64,000 bases of DNA, from the NCBI GenBank assembly GCA_034519515.1, contig JAXHOK010000033.1:55923-119922 (forward strand). The letters are read 5' to 3'. The notes under the pieces are model-generated. The model searched no databases and was not told the DNA's origin. It saw only the letters and a program-made list of their open reading frames with translations. Source of the stretch: Arcicella sp034519515 (lineage in GTDB: Bacteria > Bacteroidota > Bacteroidia > Cytophagales > Spirosomataceae). Both the position numbers and the translations under genes were made by a program. Positions 1-8,449 of the stretch are shown here, piece after piece (the stretch's first letter is position 1; every line of letters begins with the position of its first letter).

Positions 1-590
1 TCCCCGAACAACCTTCTGAATTAGAAATCCCTAACTGTGCTACAATTGGTGTGTTGGGCATATTGCCAGGAATGCTGGGAATGTACCAAGCCAATGAAAC
101 AATTAAGATGATTACGGGCATTGGTACGGTGTTGAGTGGACAATTATTGATGGTGGATTTATTGGAAAATACTTCTCAGAAAATCAGAGTAAAAAGACGA
201 AAAGATGCCGAAGAAATGATTTTTCCAGATGGTGAAAAAAAACAAAAAATGGAAAAAAATCAAGAGTTTAAACCCGAAATTACGGTTTCAGAATTGAAGC
301 AAATAATTGATAATCAAGAAGATATATTGCTTTTAGATGTGCGAAATCCTTTTGAATATGATATTTGTAAATTGCAAAATTCATTACTGATACCAATGTC
401 AAACATTCCCACCAATATCAAACATATTCCGAAAGATAAACCCGTTGTGGTGTATTGTCATCACGGAATGCGGTCGGCGAGTGTGATTGAATATTTATCT
501 CAAAATCATGGATTTACTAACCTTCAAAATTTAAAAGGTGGTATTAACGCTTGGGCAAATGAGATTGATGAGGTAATGGCGGTGTATTAA
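1..590 (+). CDS. MoeB/ThiF-type adenylyltransferase with C-terminal rhodanese domain (5' partial)
   Basis: The frame is open from base 3 with no stop before the window edge, so the gene begins outside. The first residues (NCATIGVLGILPGMLGMYQA) match the end of the E1-like MoeB/ThiF/HesA adenylation fold. After a charged linker comes a rhodanese domain with the active-site loop YCHHGMRSAS, whose cysteine would carry persulfide sulfur. The family activates the C-terminal glycine of a ubiquitin-like sulfur carrier (MoaD or ThiS) for molybdopterin or thiamin synthesis in the cytoplasm. The ATP-binding N-terminal part is not visible, so the exact pathway cannot be set. A GTG at 51 is internal and not a real start. 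Confidence 0.85.
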   Translation, partial: PEQPSELEIPNCATIGVLGILPGMLGMYQANETIKMITGIGTVLSGQLLMVDLLENTSQKIRVKRRKDAEEMIFPDGEKKQKMEKNQEFKPEITVSELKQIIDNQEDILLLDVRNPFEYDICKLQNSLLIPMSNIPTNIKHIPKDKPVVVYCHHGMRSASVIEYLSQNHGFTNLQNLKGGINAWANEIDEVMAVY

Positions 591-756
591 AATTATACTA
601 TTTATTGAAAATAATTTCAATAAAATATTCGTAGCCTAATTTTAATTTTGATAGAATTTAATTCTGTGATATTTAATAATAAAAGATTAATAGTCTTAAT
701 ATTTGGTGAAAATGAGTAATAATTAGATTTTAATTCTACACGACTCAAAATTGAAA

Positions 757-788
757 TTTGTTTTTTCTGAACTTGCCTTGTATTTTTG
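757..788 (+). promoter_or_regulatory. Bacteroidota-type promoter for leuA
   Basis: TTTG at 757-760 and TATTTTTG at 781-788 are separated by 20 bases, matching the Bacteroidota primary-sigma pattern TTTG-N19-21-TAnnTTTG. The leuA start lies 24 bases downstream of the -7 box. The site is read by eye; no start-site data exist. Confidence 0.6.
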
Positions 789-812
789 ACTTAGAAAAAA
801 ACAAAATAACAC

Positions 813-1952
813 ATGAGCCAAAAGATTCAGATTTTTGATACTACCCTCCGTGACGGTGAACAAGTGCCTGGTTGCCAGTTGAATACCGAAGAAAAATTGC
901 AGGTTGCCGAGCAGCTCGAATTGTTGGGCGTTGATATTATTGAGGCAGGTTTCCCCATCTCTTCACCTGGTGATTTTCGTTCGGTTGAAGCTATTTCAAA
1001 ACTGGTAAAAAACGCTACGGTTTGCGGTTTGACTCGTGCCAAAAAAGAAGATATTGATGCGGCAGTCGCTGCTTTGAAACACGCCAAATATCCAAGAATC
1101 CACACGGGCTTGGGTGCATCTGATTCGCATATTGTACATAAGTTTAATTCTACTCGGGAAGAAATGCTGGAGCGAGGCGTTTGGGCGGTGAAATATGCCA
1201 AATCGTTTGTGGAAGACGTAGAGTTTTTTGCCGAAGATGCTGGAAGAGCCGATTTAGAATATTTAGCCAAACTGATTGAAGCCGTGATAAAAGCGGGTGC
1301 AACGGTGGTAAATTTGCCTGATACAACGGGGTATTTATTGCCCCATCAAATGTTTCAGCGTATCAATTATTTGTATGAAAATGTGCCGAATATTCACAAA
1401 GCGGTTATTTCTATGCACAATCATAACGATTTGGGACTTGCCACTGCCAATACCATCGCAGGGATTCAGGCTGGTGCAAGGCAGGTTGAAGTAACCATCA
1501 ATGGAATAGGGGAGAGGGCTGGAAATACCTCGTTGGAAGAAGTAGCGATGATTTTGAATATTCATAAGGATTTAGGTTTTCATACCGATATCAATGCCCA
1601 AATGTTATATCCATTCTCAACGATGGTCTCGAATATGATGGGAATGCCCGTGCAAGCTAACAAGGCAATTGTGGGAGCAAATGCCTTTGCACACTCGTCA
1701 GGTATTCATCAAGACGGTTTCTTGAAACATTCAGAAACTTACGAAATTATGAAACCCGAAGATGTGGGTGTACCCTCATCGGCAATTGTTTTAACTTCAA
1801 GGTCGGGACGGGCTGCTCTTCGTCACCGTTTGCAGTTGATTGGGTTTGATTTTGAGAAACCTGAATTGGATAAACTTTACACTCGTTTCCTTTTGATGGC
1901 AGATGAACGTAAGCAGTTGAATGATGCCGATTTGAAAGAATTAGTGGGATAA
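813..1952 (+). CDS. leuA: 2-isopropylmalate synthase, short form
   Basis: LeuA condenses acetyl-CoA with 2-oxoisovalerate, the first committed step of leucine synthesis. The N-terminus carries the HMGL-like signature FDTTLRDGEQVPG, and the metal-binding motif HNHNDLGLA lies mid-protein, followed by NGIGERAGN. At 379 residues it has the TIM barrel and linker but not the C-terminal allosteric dimer domain of the ~520-residue enterobacterial enzyme, so leucine feedback at that domain is not expected. It stands alone behind its own promoter and is followed by a terminator. A homocitrate or other HMGL-like activity cannot be excluded, but ilvD, ilvB and ilvN further along support the leucine role. 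Confidence 0.85.
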   Translation: MSQKIQIFDTTLRDGEQVPGCQLNTEEKLQVAEQLELLGVDIIEAGFPISSPGDFRSVEAISKLVKNATVCGLTRAKKEDIDAAVAALKHAKYPRIHTGLGASDSHIVHKFNSTREEMLERGVWAVKYAKSFVEDVEFFAEDAGRADLEYLAKLIEAVIKAGATVVNLPDTTGYLLPHQMFQRINYLYENVPNIHKAVISMHNHNDLGLATANTIAGIQAGARQVEVTINGIGERAGNTSLEEVAMILNIHKDLGFHTDINAQMLYPFSTMVSNMMGMPVQANKAIVGANAFAHSSGIHQDGFLKHSETYEIMKPEDVGVPSSAIVLTSRSGRAALRHRLQLIGFDFEKPELDKLYTRFLLMADERKQLNDADLKELVG

Positions 1953-1997
1953 AATACGGTTCACTGTAAAATGTGAGCTGTTTTAACGATAGTTTTA

Positions 1998-2028
1998 GGG
2001 CTTCTTTGGTTTTCAAGGAAGCCTTTTT
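1998..2028 (+). terminator. Terminator after leuA
   Basis: GGCTTCTT pairs imperfectly with AAGGAAGCC across a short loop and is followed by a run of six T. Confidence 0.6.
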
Positions 2029-2032
2029 TGTG

Positions 2033-2040
2033 TACATTTG
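2033..2040 (+). promoter_or_regulatory. Likely -7 box TACATTTG
   Basis: TACATTTG fits TAnnTTTG and lies 24 bases before the ATG at 2065. A good -33 TTTG at 19-21 bases is missing; the nearest is 24 bases away. Confidence 0.35.
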
Positions 2041-2064
2041 TTGATAAACTTAAATTTTCACCTC

Positions 2065-2583
2065 ATGAAATTCATCGCATCATTAGACAAATTGGCGAAA
2101 ACAATTACCATCAGTTTAACCGCTCTTTTTACATTGATTATGGCATTCCCCTATTTTTTAGATTCCACTTATGTAACAGAAAGTGAAACACTCGGAATCA
2201 CTTTATTTTTACTTTTTATGTACTTAGGGCTGTTCATTTTCAGACCCATTTCTTACTCTATTACCGACCAAGAAGTCATCATTTATCGACTTTGGAAAGA
2301 TGTAAAAATTAGCCGAAAAGATATTGAAAGTGTTGAATTATTGGATAAAAATTTCTCTGAAAATACGTTTAGAACAAACGGTGTAGGAGGTGCTTGGGGT
2401 TATTTTGGTACATTTTCTCATAGTTCAATCGGTGATATGACTTGGTACGTTACCCGCAGGGATAAATTGGTTTTATTAAGAATTTTGGGGAATAAAAAAA
2501 TAGTTTTATCGCCTGATGAAGTGGAGGGGTTTGCGGGGGAGTTATCAGAATCCCCACAAAAAAGCCGTCCCCAGACATTCTGA
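2065..2583 (+). CDS. Small membrane protein with PH-like C-terminal domain
   Basis: This 172-residue protein has two hydrophobic segments near the N-terminus (about residues 10-35 and 45-60), then a soluble beta-rich part that starts ISYSITDQEVIIYRLWKDVK. That layout is typical of bacterial PH-domain (bPH/YdbT-like) membrane proteins of unknown function. ATG 2065 was chosen over an in-frame TTG at 2038 because the TTG falls within the -7 box. The last codons run into a terminator hairpin, so the C-terminus PQKSRPQTF is encoded by it. No partner gene is visible. Confidence 0.6.
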   Translation: MKFIASLDKLAKTITISLTALFTLIMAFPYFLDSTYVTESETLGITLFLLFMYLGLFIFRPISYSITDQEVIIYRLWKDVKISRKDIESVELLDKNFSENTFRTNGVGGAWGYFGTFSHSSIGDMTWYVTRRDKLVLLRILGNKKIVLSPDEVEGFAGELSESPQKSRPQTF

Positions 2584-2596
2584 GACGGCTTTTTTA
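2558..2596. terminator. Terminator hairpin overlapping a stop codon
   Basis: AAAAAAGCCGTC and GACGGCTTTTTT form a perfect 12-bp stem around a 14-base loop that contains the stop of the upstream gene. A and T runs on both sides would let it stop transcription in both directions. Confidence 0.75.
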
Positions 2597-2683
2597 TAAA
2601 CCCTAAACCAAACTAATTTATTGTCTCGGGAAAATTAGTGAAATTCACTAATCTCTGTACTCTAAAATCTATTCTCTGGGAAA

Positions 2684-4063
2684 TTACTTCTTCTTCTCTT
2701 CTTCCTTCTTTTTTGCTACTAAATCTCCCTCTTTTAATTTCTTTGATACCGTTAAATATGGTCCTGAAATGATTTGCTCACCATCTACTAAACCTGATAA
2801 AATCTCAATGTTTTCAAAGTCTGAAATCCCCGTCTTTACTTCTCTCAGTTTTGCTTTATTGTCTTTGCCCATCACAAAAACAACTTCTTTGATTTTATCT
2901 TTTTTAATAACTCTTTCTGGTTCAGAATTGTTATTATCTTCACCTTCTTTTTTCTCTTCTTCTGCTTTCATCGAAGGGTCACGGGTGGTTACGGAAGCGA
3001 GTGGTACCGATAAAATTCCGTTCTTACGGTTGGTAACAATTTCTACTGATGCCGTCATACCTGGTTTTAAGGGATATGAACGTTTGCCCACAATTAAATC
3101 GGAATAAGATGAACGTAAAATTCTAATCTTTACCTCAAATTCCGTTACAGCATCCGTAGAAACTGCGGCAGCGGCGGCAGTACTTCCCAGACCATTGGCA
3201 GAACTGGCAATTTCATAAACCAGTCCTTTGAATTTTCGTCCCGTCGAACTGTATGAATCCACATCAATAACAACAGTATCGTTCATCGAAACCCGAGTAA
3301 TATCGTTCTCATTCACGTTTACCCGAACCTCCATCTTATTCAAATTAGCAATTCTAAGTAATTCAGTACCAGCCATTTGTGATGTTCCCACCACACGCTC
3401 GCCGAGTTCAACATTCAACTTAGAAATGGTACCACTTTGTGGGGCATAAATCGTAGTTTTTGTTAAATTAGTACGAGCCTCTTTCAAAGCCGCCTGTGTC
3501 GATTTAACATTATATTCCGAAGCTAAAACGTTAGCTTTTGCTGATTCAACGTCTTGTTTTGCTACTAAATACTGAGAATTAAATTGATCAAAATCAGCAT
3601 CCGAAATCACTTTGTCATCGTGCAATTTCTTGTTACGGTCATAATCAATTTTGGCTTTCAGCAAACGTGATTCTGCCTGAGCCTGAACTGCTTTTGACTG
3701 TTCAACGGAGGCTTTCGATGAATTCACCTGTGCATCTGCCCGTGAGAGAAGTGACTCATAATTATCGGGACGAATTTTTAGTAAAAGTTGTCCTGCCCTC
3801 ACAGAATCTCCCTCATTTACGTACAGACCCACAATTTCACCCGATACATCGGGCGAAAGTTTTACTTCAATTTCTGGTTGAATTTTACCCGAAGCCGAAA
3901 CACGCTCGATAATATCTGTTTTTTTTACTTTCGTAAACTCAACTTCCGTAGAAGGTTCTTTACCGATGAGTCCTTGCTGTTTTGCCACACCTAAACCAAC
4001 GCCCAAAGCCACCACGACCCCGCCCAAGATATACCAGATTTTATTTGAAGATTTCTTTGCCAT
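2684..4063 (-). CDS. Efflux RND/ABC periplasmic adaptor (HlyD/MacA family)
   Basis: This is a membrane-fusion protein that links an inner-membrane pump to a TolC channel. An N-terminal membrane anchor (about residues 9-28) is followed by a beta-barrel/lipoyl part (KLSPDVSGEIVGLYVNEGDS), a long coiled-coil hairpin rich in Q, A and K (about 105-205), the second lipoyl half (TTIYAPQSGTISKLNVELGE) and a beta-barrel domain. The C-terminus is lysine- and glutamate-rich. It lies 119 bases downstream of the tolC-like gene on the same strand, so the two are probably co-transcribed. The usual macB-type permease does not follow; beyond 2683 is only a terminator. Confidence 0.85.
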   Translation of the reverse strand: MAKKSSNKIWYILGGVVVALGVGLGVAKQQGLIGKEPSTEVEFTKVKKTDIIERVSASGKIQPEIEVKLSPDVSGEIVGLYVNEGDSVRAGQLLLKIRPDNYESLLSRADAQVNSSKASVEQSKAVQAQAESRLLKAKIDYDRNKKLHDDKVISDADFDQFNSQYLVAKQDVESAKANVLASEYNVKSTQAALKEARTNLTKTTIYAPQSGTISKLNVELGERVVGTSQMAGTELLRIANLNKMEVRVNVNENDITRVSMNDTVVIDVDSYSSTGRKFKGLVYEIASSANGLGSTAAAAAVSTDAVTEFEVKIRILRSSYSDLIVGKRSYPLKPGMTASVEIVTNRKNGILSVPLASVTTRDPSMKAEEEKKEGEDNNNSEPERVIKKDKIKEVVFVMGKDNKAKLREVKTGISDFENIEILSGLVDGEQIISGPYLTVSKKLKEGDLVAKKKEEEKKK

Positions 4064-4182
4064 AATTTTTTTAATGAGTGAATGATGAACGGGATGCGTA
4101 ATCTGAGTGAATGAGTGAATATTGAAATATGAGGACTAATTACGCATTGTAGATATTAACTCATTCTATCATTCACTCAATA

Positions 4183-5655
4183 CTAAAACGTGAGCGGTTT
4201 ATTTTGATAAAAGTCTAAAATTTTTGTTCTGAAAATAAAGTCATATTTAGCCTGTACAAGGTTTGCACGGGCTTTGTCGAGATTCGTTTTTTGTAAGCTA
4301 TACGCCACAAAATCTATCGCCCCAGCGTTGAAACGGCTTTCGGCAGCTCTGAAAGACTCTTCCAAAGCAGCAACTTGAATCACGAAAGAGTCATACCTCT
4401 TAGCGGCATTTGTTAAATTAGTGTAAGCCTGTTCGATATTTTGGCGAAGCGTCAAACGTGCTTGTTGAGCATTCAAGAAAGCATTGTCTTTCTGGATTTT
4501 TGCTCTACTGACATTAGTTTTATTAGCAAATCTACTAAAAATTGGAATGGCAGCATTGATACCAAAACCATAATTAAAGGTATTGCCTAATTGTGTGAAA
4601 TATCCGACAGTATTTCCAGCTGAGGGAATATCATTGGTAGAAGTAACAATTAGTGGGATTTGCTGACCGTTAAACAAAACTGTCCCCAAATTTCGTTCAG
4701 AAGTTACAGAGGTAAAATTAAATTCTTTCTGTGCATTAGATTGATTTGCTCCAGCAGTCACATTGGCAGTGATGGTGGGTAAAAAGCCAGCCCTCGCAAT
4801 TTCAATACCTTTATCTGCCCCCTTTATTCTCAAATCTGCTGCTTTTACGGTTGGCTGGCTTACTTCGGCAATTTCATAAATCTTGGCAATGCTTGCATCA
4901 TATCCATTCGTCGAAGGCGTGGGCACTGATATTCTATCCACCTTCACATCCGTTAGATTTTTATCATTTAGTAACTGCAATAAAGACAACTTTGCCAAAT
5001 CCAAGGTACTTTGGGCGTTGATTACATTGGTTTCTTCATTGGCTAATTGAGCCTTCAAATCGAACAAACTTGATTGGGGTAGCGAACCCGCTTTTACCAA
5101 TTTATCGGTTCGGTCAATTTGTAAACGAGTAATACCCGTTTGAGTTTGGGAAATGCTCAATTGGTCTTCGGCATTCATGATATTTAAATATGCCAAAACC
5201 ACTTGCAAGGAAATACTTTCTTTCATCGCTTGCAAATCTAATTGCGTAGCTTTCAAGAGAATGTCATTTTGAGCAATGGTGTTTTTTAATTGATAACCAT
5301 TATAAATCATTGCCCCAGCATTAAGATTCAACGAATTAAAATTAATATTTCTATCCGTAAAAGTGTTGGTAAATGGGTCGAGTGTACGTCCAAAATTAAA
5401 TCCTTGATTAATATTCCCCGAAGCATTGGGCAGTTGATTAAACTTTGATTGGCTTAATTGTAAACCATTCAACAATACTTGATTTTCACTTTGTTTTACG
5501 GAAATATTATTTTTCTGGGCAATATTTACAGCCTCCTGCAAACTCATTTTTGACTCAGAACCGCTGGCTTGAATAGCATTTTGAGCTTTCGAAACGAAAG
5601 TTAAGCAGATTAGAGATAGCGTAAATAAACGTGATAAATTCATGGCGTTTTTCAT
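4183..5655 (-). CDS. TolC-family outer-membrane efflux protein
   Basis: The 490-residue product has a signal peptide ending near FVSKAQ and two repeated helical halves with QAV(N)IAQKNN and LTLRQNIEQAYTNL-type segments, typical of OEP/TolC proteins. It would form the outer-membrane exit duct for the adaptor encoded just downstream. The start MKNAMNLSRLFTLSL was kept as given; an inner ATG four codons later (MNLSRLF) is also possible and gives the same signal peptide. A possible -7 box lies about 80 bases upstream. Confidence 0.88.
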   Translation of the reverse strand: MKNAMNLSRLFTLSLICLTFVSKAQNAIQASGSESKMSLQEAVNIAQKNNISVKQSENQVLLNGLQLSQSKFNQLPNASGNINQGFNFGRTLDPFTNTFTDRNINFNSLNLNAGAMIYNGYQLKNTIAQNDILLKATQLDLQAMKESISLQVVLAYLNIMNAEDQLSISQTQTGITRLQIDRTDKLVKAGSLPQSSLFDLKAQLANEETNVINAQSTLDLAKLSLLQLLNDKNLTDVKVDRISVPTPSTNGYDASIAKIYEIAEVSQPTVKAADLRIKGADKGIEIARAGFLPTITANVTAGANQSNAQKEFNFTSVTSERNLGTVLFNGQQIPLIVTSTNDIPSAGNTVGYFTQLGNTFNYGFGINAAIPIFSRFANKTNVSRAKIQKDNAFLNAQQARLTLRQNIEQAYTNLTNAAKRYDSFVIQVAALEESFRAAESRFNAGAIDFVAYSLQKTNLDKARANLVQAKYDFIFRTKILDFYQNKPLTF

Positions 5656-5736
5656 CTGAAAATAAGTTAAATGTTTGATTATTAGGTATTTGTGTGTTTT
5701 GGATAGATTATTTGAATGGTCTATTCACCATTGGCA

Positions 5737-5744
5737 CAAAAGTA
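5737..5744 (-). promoter_or_regulatory. Possible -7 box of the efflux operon
   Basis: On the minus strand the bases read TACTTTTG, matching TAnnTTTG, 81 bases before the tolC-like start. No TTTG was found at the right distance upstream, so support is partial. Confidence 0.35.
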
Positions 5745-5911
5745 TTTATGGGCTAATATTTTAGCCTTTGTACTATTTTCGATAAGAATTTAGCAGCAGT
5801 AAGTTTAAAATTTCATCTGCGTTCTCTTGGAAACAACTTTGGGTGCTTTGCTGCTATCGCCAGTTTCATTTGCGGGATTGAATCACCAGTAAAAATCGGC
5901 TTTTAATATTT

Positions 5912-7155
5912 TCAGACGGATTCTCCTAACTCCATCAATTGCTTTTTAAGGCTTTTAATTCGCTTTTGTTTCCTTTCCTCTTCTTGCCAATTACCTCCAA
6001 GTTCACGATACTCTACTTGGTCTTTGAGGATGAAATAAACAGCACACAGGATCTTATGTCCCACAGCGATAAGTGCTTTTTTTGCCCCCATTCTTACGAC
6101 CAATGTTTTGTATTTACTACTCAAATAGGTATTTTTAGTATGACTTGCCGCCCATGCACATTCTACCAAAGTGGATTTTAGATATTTGTTGCCATGAGTG
6201 GTTGTTGAACTTTTTTTTTACCGCCCGACTCATTATTACCTGGTGCCATCCCTGCCCATTTGGATAAATGTTTTTCGCTTGGGAAGTGACTCATATCGGT
6301 TCCTAACTCTGCAATAATCTTCTTGGCACTGGCAAGTCCAACCCCTGGAATGGTCGCTAACAAGTTTATGGCATCAAAAGAATCTGTCAAGAGCCTGTCC
6401 ATTTCCACATTGATAACCTCAATTTGTTTTTCCAAATAATCCATGTGAGCATAAATATTGGTCAGCATGAATTTGTGATGTGGGGTTACTCTGCCTGTCA
6501 AGGCTTTTATTAAGGTTTCTTTGCTGGCTTTGAGTTTCTTATGATAGTTTTCTGAGACAATGTCTTCAACCGATTGTTCTCCAAGAATTAGTCCTTGTAT
6601 CATTTTTCGAGCCTTTTTACCTTCAACATCCGAAACCACCTCGCTCAATTTAATATTAGCATCTTCCAAAATCTTCTGAATGCGATTAATTTCTGCCGAA
6701 TGTTGTTGAGTCAATTTAATCGCATAACGATTCAAATCTCGAAGCTCTCGAACCGTCTCGGGTGGCACATAACTCTTATTCAATAAGCCACTGAGTAATA
6801 ATTTACAAATCCATTCGCTATCCTTTTTATCGGTCTTTCGACCTGGCACGTTCTTTAAGTGCCTCGCATTAACAAGTAATACCGTAAAGTCTTCACCTAA
6901 AATATTGAAAACTGGTTTCCAATAAACTCCTGTGCTTTCCATCGCTACGTGAGTAATCTCGTGGCTCCGTAACCAAGAGGATAACTCTCGCAAATCACCC
7001 GTGAAACTGTCAAACGTTCTCGTTTCTCGTGGCAATCCTTGACCATCTATGGTGGCAACGATATTTTTTGAGTGAACATCTATCCCGCATCCTCGCAAAA
7101 CAATCTGTTCAAATTCAATTTGAGGTACTTTTACCTCTTGTTGTTGATTCCCCAT
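5912..7155 (-). pseudogene. IS110-family transposase, split by a shift at an A9 run
   Basis: The first part (7155 down to 6178) carries the DEDD RuvC-like N-terminal domain: CGIDVHSKN, AMESTGVYWKPV and GRKTDKKDSEW. The Transposase_20 domain follows (ATIPGVGLASAKKIIAELG) and reaches PGNNESGGKKK, the region of the catalytic serine. There the frame fails at nine A. If one extra base is read, the frame continues as SSTTTHGNKYLKSTLVECAW into the piece at 6169-5912 and ends in a normal IS110 tail, giving about 415 residues. A ribosomal -1 slip, a real deletion or a homopolymer miscall all fit. IS110 enzymes are RNA-guided recombinases. Confidence 0.85.
5912..7155 (-). mobile_element. IS110-family insertion sequence (coding core; ends not resolved)
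   Basis: Only the transposase core is delimited. IS110 elements lack normal terminal inverted repeats, and no target duplication was found by eye. The element sits between the efflux operon promoter (about 5740) and the dipeptidase gene (7660), so its ends must lie within those limits. Confidence 0.7.
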
Positions 7156-7480
7156 TTGTACGACTTTTTAGTTTATTCAAAGATAAACCATTTTCATCGC
7201 TTTGGGTGAGTTATAAAGTCATGGAGGATTCATTTGATAGTTCAATGTTACGAATGATAATTTTTGATTGAAAAAAGTTTGGGATAAACGGTTTTCTGTT
7301 AAGGATAAATGGAAAGTTCAACGGTGAACGGTCAAGGGCGAACGGAAAACGGTTGCATGGGAAAATATTACCCTTCCTTAATTCACTATTCGATACCTCA
7401 TAAATCATTTATTACCAAAATCAAATAGTAAGCCAATAGAATTAAGCTATTGAAAATCAATCACTTGGATTTAGTCTATC
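7156..7480 (-). other. Non-coding flank upstream of the IS110 transposase; possible bridge-RNA locus
   Basis: About 325 bases without a convincing gene lie 5' of the transposase on its coding strand. In characterised IS110-group elements this end encodes the bridge RNA. No secondary structure could be computed here, so the assignment rests on position only. Part of the stretch (about 7318-7350) holds degenerate GAACGG repeats that may belong to the host flank. Confidence 0.3.
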
Positions 7481-7485
7481 AATAA

Positions 7486-7511
7486 AAAAGTGTCCGAAAA
7501 CGAACACTTTT
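7486..7511. terminator. Hairpin with A/T flanks
   Basis: AAAAGTGT pairs with ACACTTTT around a ten-base loop that contains a further CG/CG pair. It lies between the IS110 flank and the tandem repeat and could be a bidirectional terminator or a structured end of the element. Confidence 0.4.
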
Positions 7512-7570
7512 GAATAAAACGGACAATAAAATTGATAATAAGGAACTTAGAATGTCGAAATCAACTTTTT

Positions 7571-7654
7571 ACTGCTCACTGCTCACTGCTCACTGCTCAC
7601 TGCTCACTGCTCACTGCTCACTGCTCACTGCTCACTGCTCACTGCTCACTGCTC
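7571..7654. repeat. 7-bp tandem repeat, about 12 copies
   Basis: The unit ACTGCTC is repeated without change for 84 bases. It ends six bases before the stop codon of the dipeptidase gene, which is read on the minus strand. A perfect 7-base array is prone to copy-number change, but here it lies 3' of the coding frame, so changes should not alter the protein. Confidence 0.95.
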
Positions 7655-7659
7655 AAAAC

Positions 7660-8370
7660 TCACTGAATTATTCTATAACTCGCTTTTGCTCTACTTCTCG
7701 ACATTGCATTAAAATGCCACCATTCATAATCAATTGGCATATATCCCGCTGAACGCATCACACTTCTAAGTAACTGACGATTAGCTACTTGCTGACGATT
7801 TAATTGCTTGATTTTCAAGAAGTAAGACTCTTTCTTGGGGTAAGCTAATTCGCCAAAATAATCATATTTCGTTCCCATGTCCAAGGGCGTACCATCTGCT
7901 GTGGCAATGGTTAAATCCACAGCACTTCCGTAATTATGAATTGAACCTTCGGCAGGATTTGCCACATACGTTGCTCTTTGTCGGGGTGAATATTGCGTGA
8001 GTGAATTCCAAAGGATTTTTTGGATGCTCAAAGGTCTGCCACCGTCATATACCAACAAGCGATAATTGTGGTGTTTTTGTTGCAATAAATCACTCGCCTT
8101 TGAAAGCATTTCGGCAGGACGTTTTTGTATAAAACATTCCGTAATACATCCATAAACGTCTTTTCCTACGAAATTATCAGTCGTAGAATATTTTAAATTT
8201 ACCAAAATAGAAGGGTTAATTTCTTGAATATTCACCAAACCTTGCTGACGCATTTTTTGCTCGTATTCGCAAAGTTCGGATTGCTTTGAAAATTTTGGTA
8301 TTTTTGATTTTTGTGGAAAGTGAAGAAATAAAAGAATGGTTAAAATTGAAGCAAAGAATGTTTTTTTCAT
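7660..8370 (-). CDS. D-alanyl-D-alanine dipeptidase (peptidase M15D, VanX/DdpX family)
   Basis: The protein should hydrolyse D-Ala-D-Ala, recycling or limiting cell-wall dipeptide. The zinc-site pattern is present: SIHNYGSAVDLTI supplies the first His and Asp, and YEWWHF near the C-terminus supplies the catalytic Glu and third His ligand. Length (236 aa) is normal. An N-terminal hydrophobic segment (about residues 4-20) predicts export, unlike cytoplasmic VanX. It lacks vanH/vanA neighbours, so a resistance role is not indicated; turnover of peptidoglycan fragments is more likely. It is divergent from the spmAB-like gene, with 79 bases between the starts. Confidence 0.85.
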   Translation of the reverse strand: MKKTFFASILTILLFLHFPQKSKIPKFSKQSELCEYEQKMRQQGLVNIQEINPSILVNLKYSTTDNFVGKDVYGCITECFIQKRPAEMLSKASDLLQQKHHNYRLLVYDGGRPLSIQKILWNSLTQYSPRQRATYVANPAEGSIHNYGSAVDLTIATADGTPLDMGTKYDYFGELAYPKKESYFLKIKQLNRQQVANRQLLRSVMRSAGYMPIDYEWWHFNAMSRSRAKASYRIIQ

Positions 8371-8449
8371 AATTTAGGCTTTACGGTAAGAAATAATGGC
8401 ATAAATTTAGTCAGTAATTCAGAAAAATCGACTAATCACAATATTATAG

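Noticed and set aside
5656..5911. Extra gene between the tolC-like gene and the IS110 transposase
   Set aside because: No frame with a start and family features; the stretch holds the efflux promoter and the IS flank.
7571..7654. CRISPR array
   Set aside because: The repeat is uninterrupted, with no spacers, and no cas genes are present.
7510..7752. Open frame with repeated SLLTAHC residues
   Set aside because: It is only the translation of the 7-bp tandem repeat, antisense to the end of the dipeptidase gene.
7660..8370. Vancomycin-resistance gene vanX
   Set aside because: vanH and vanA partners are missing and the protein has an export signal; a cell-wall dipeptidase of the same family is the better call.
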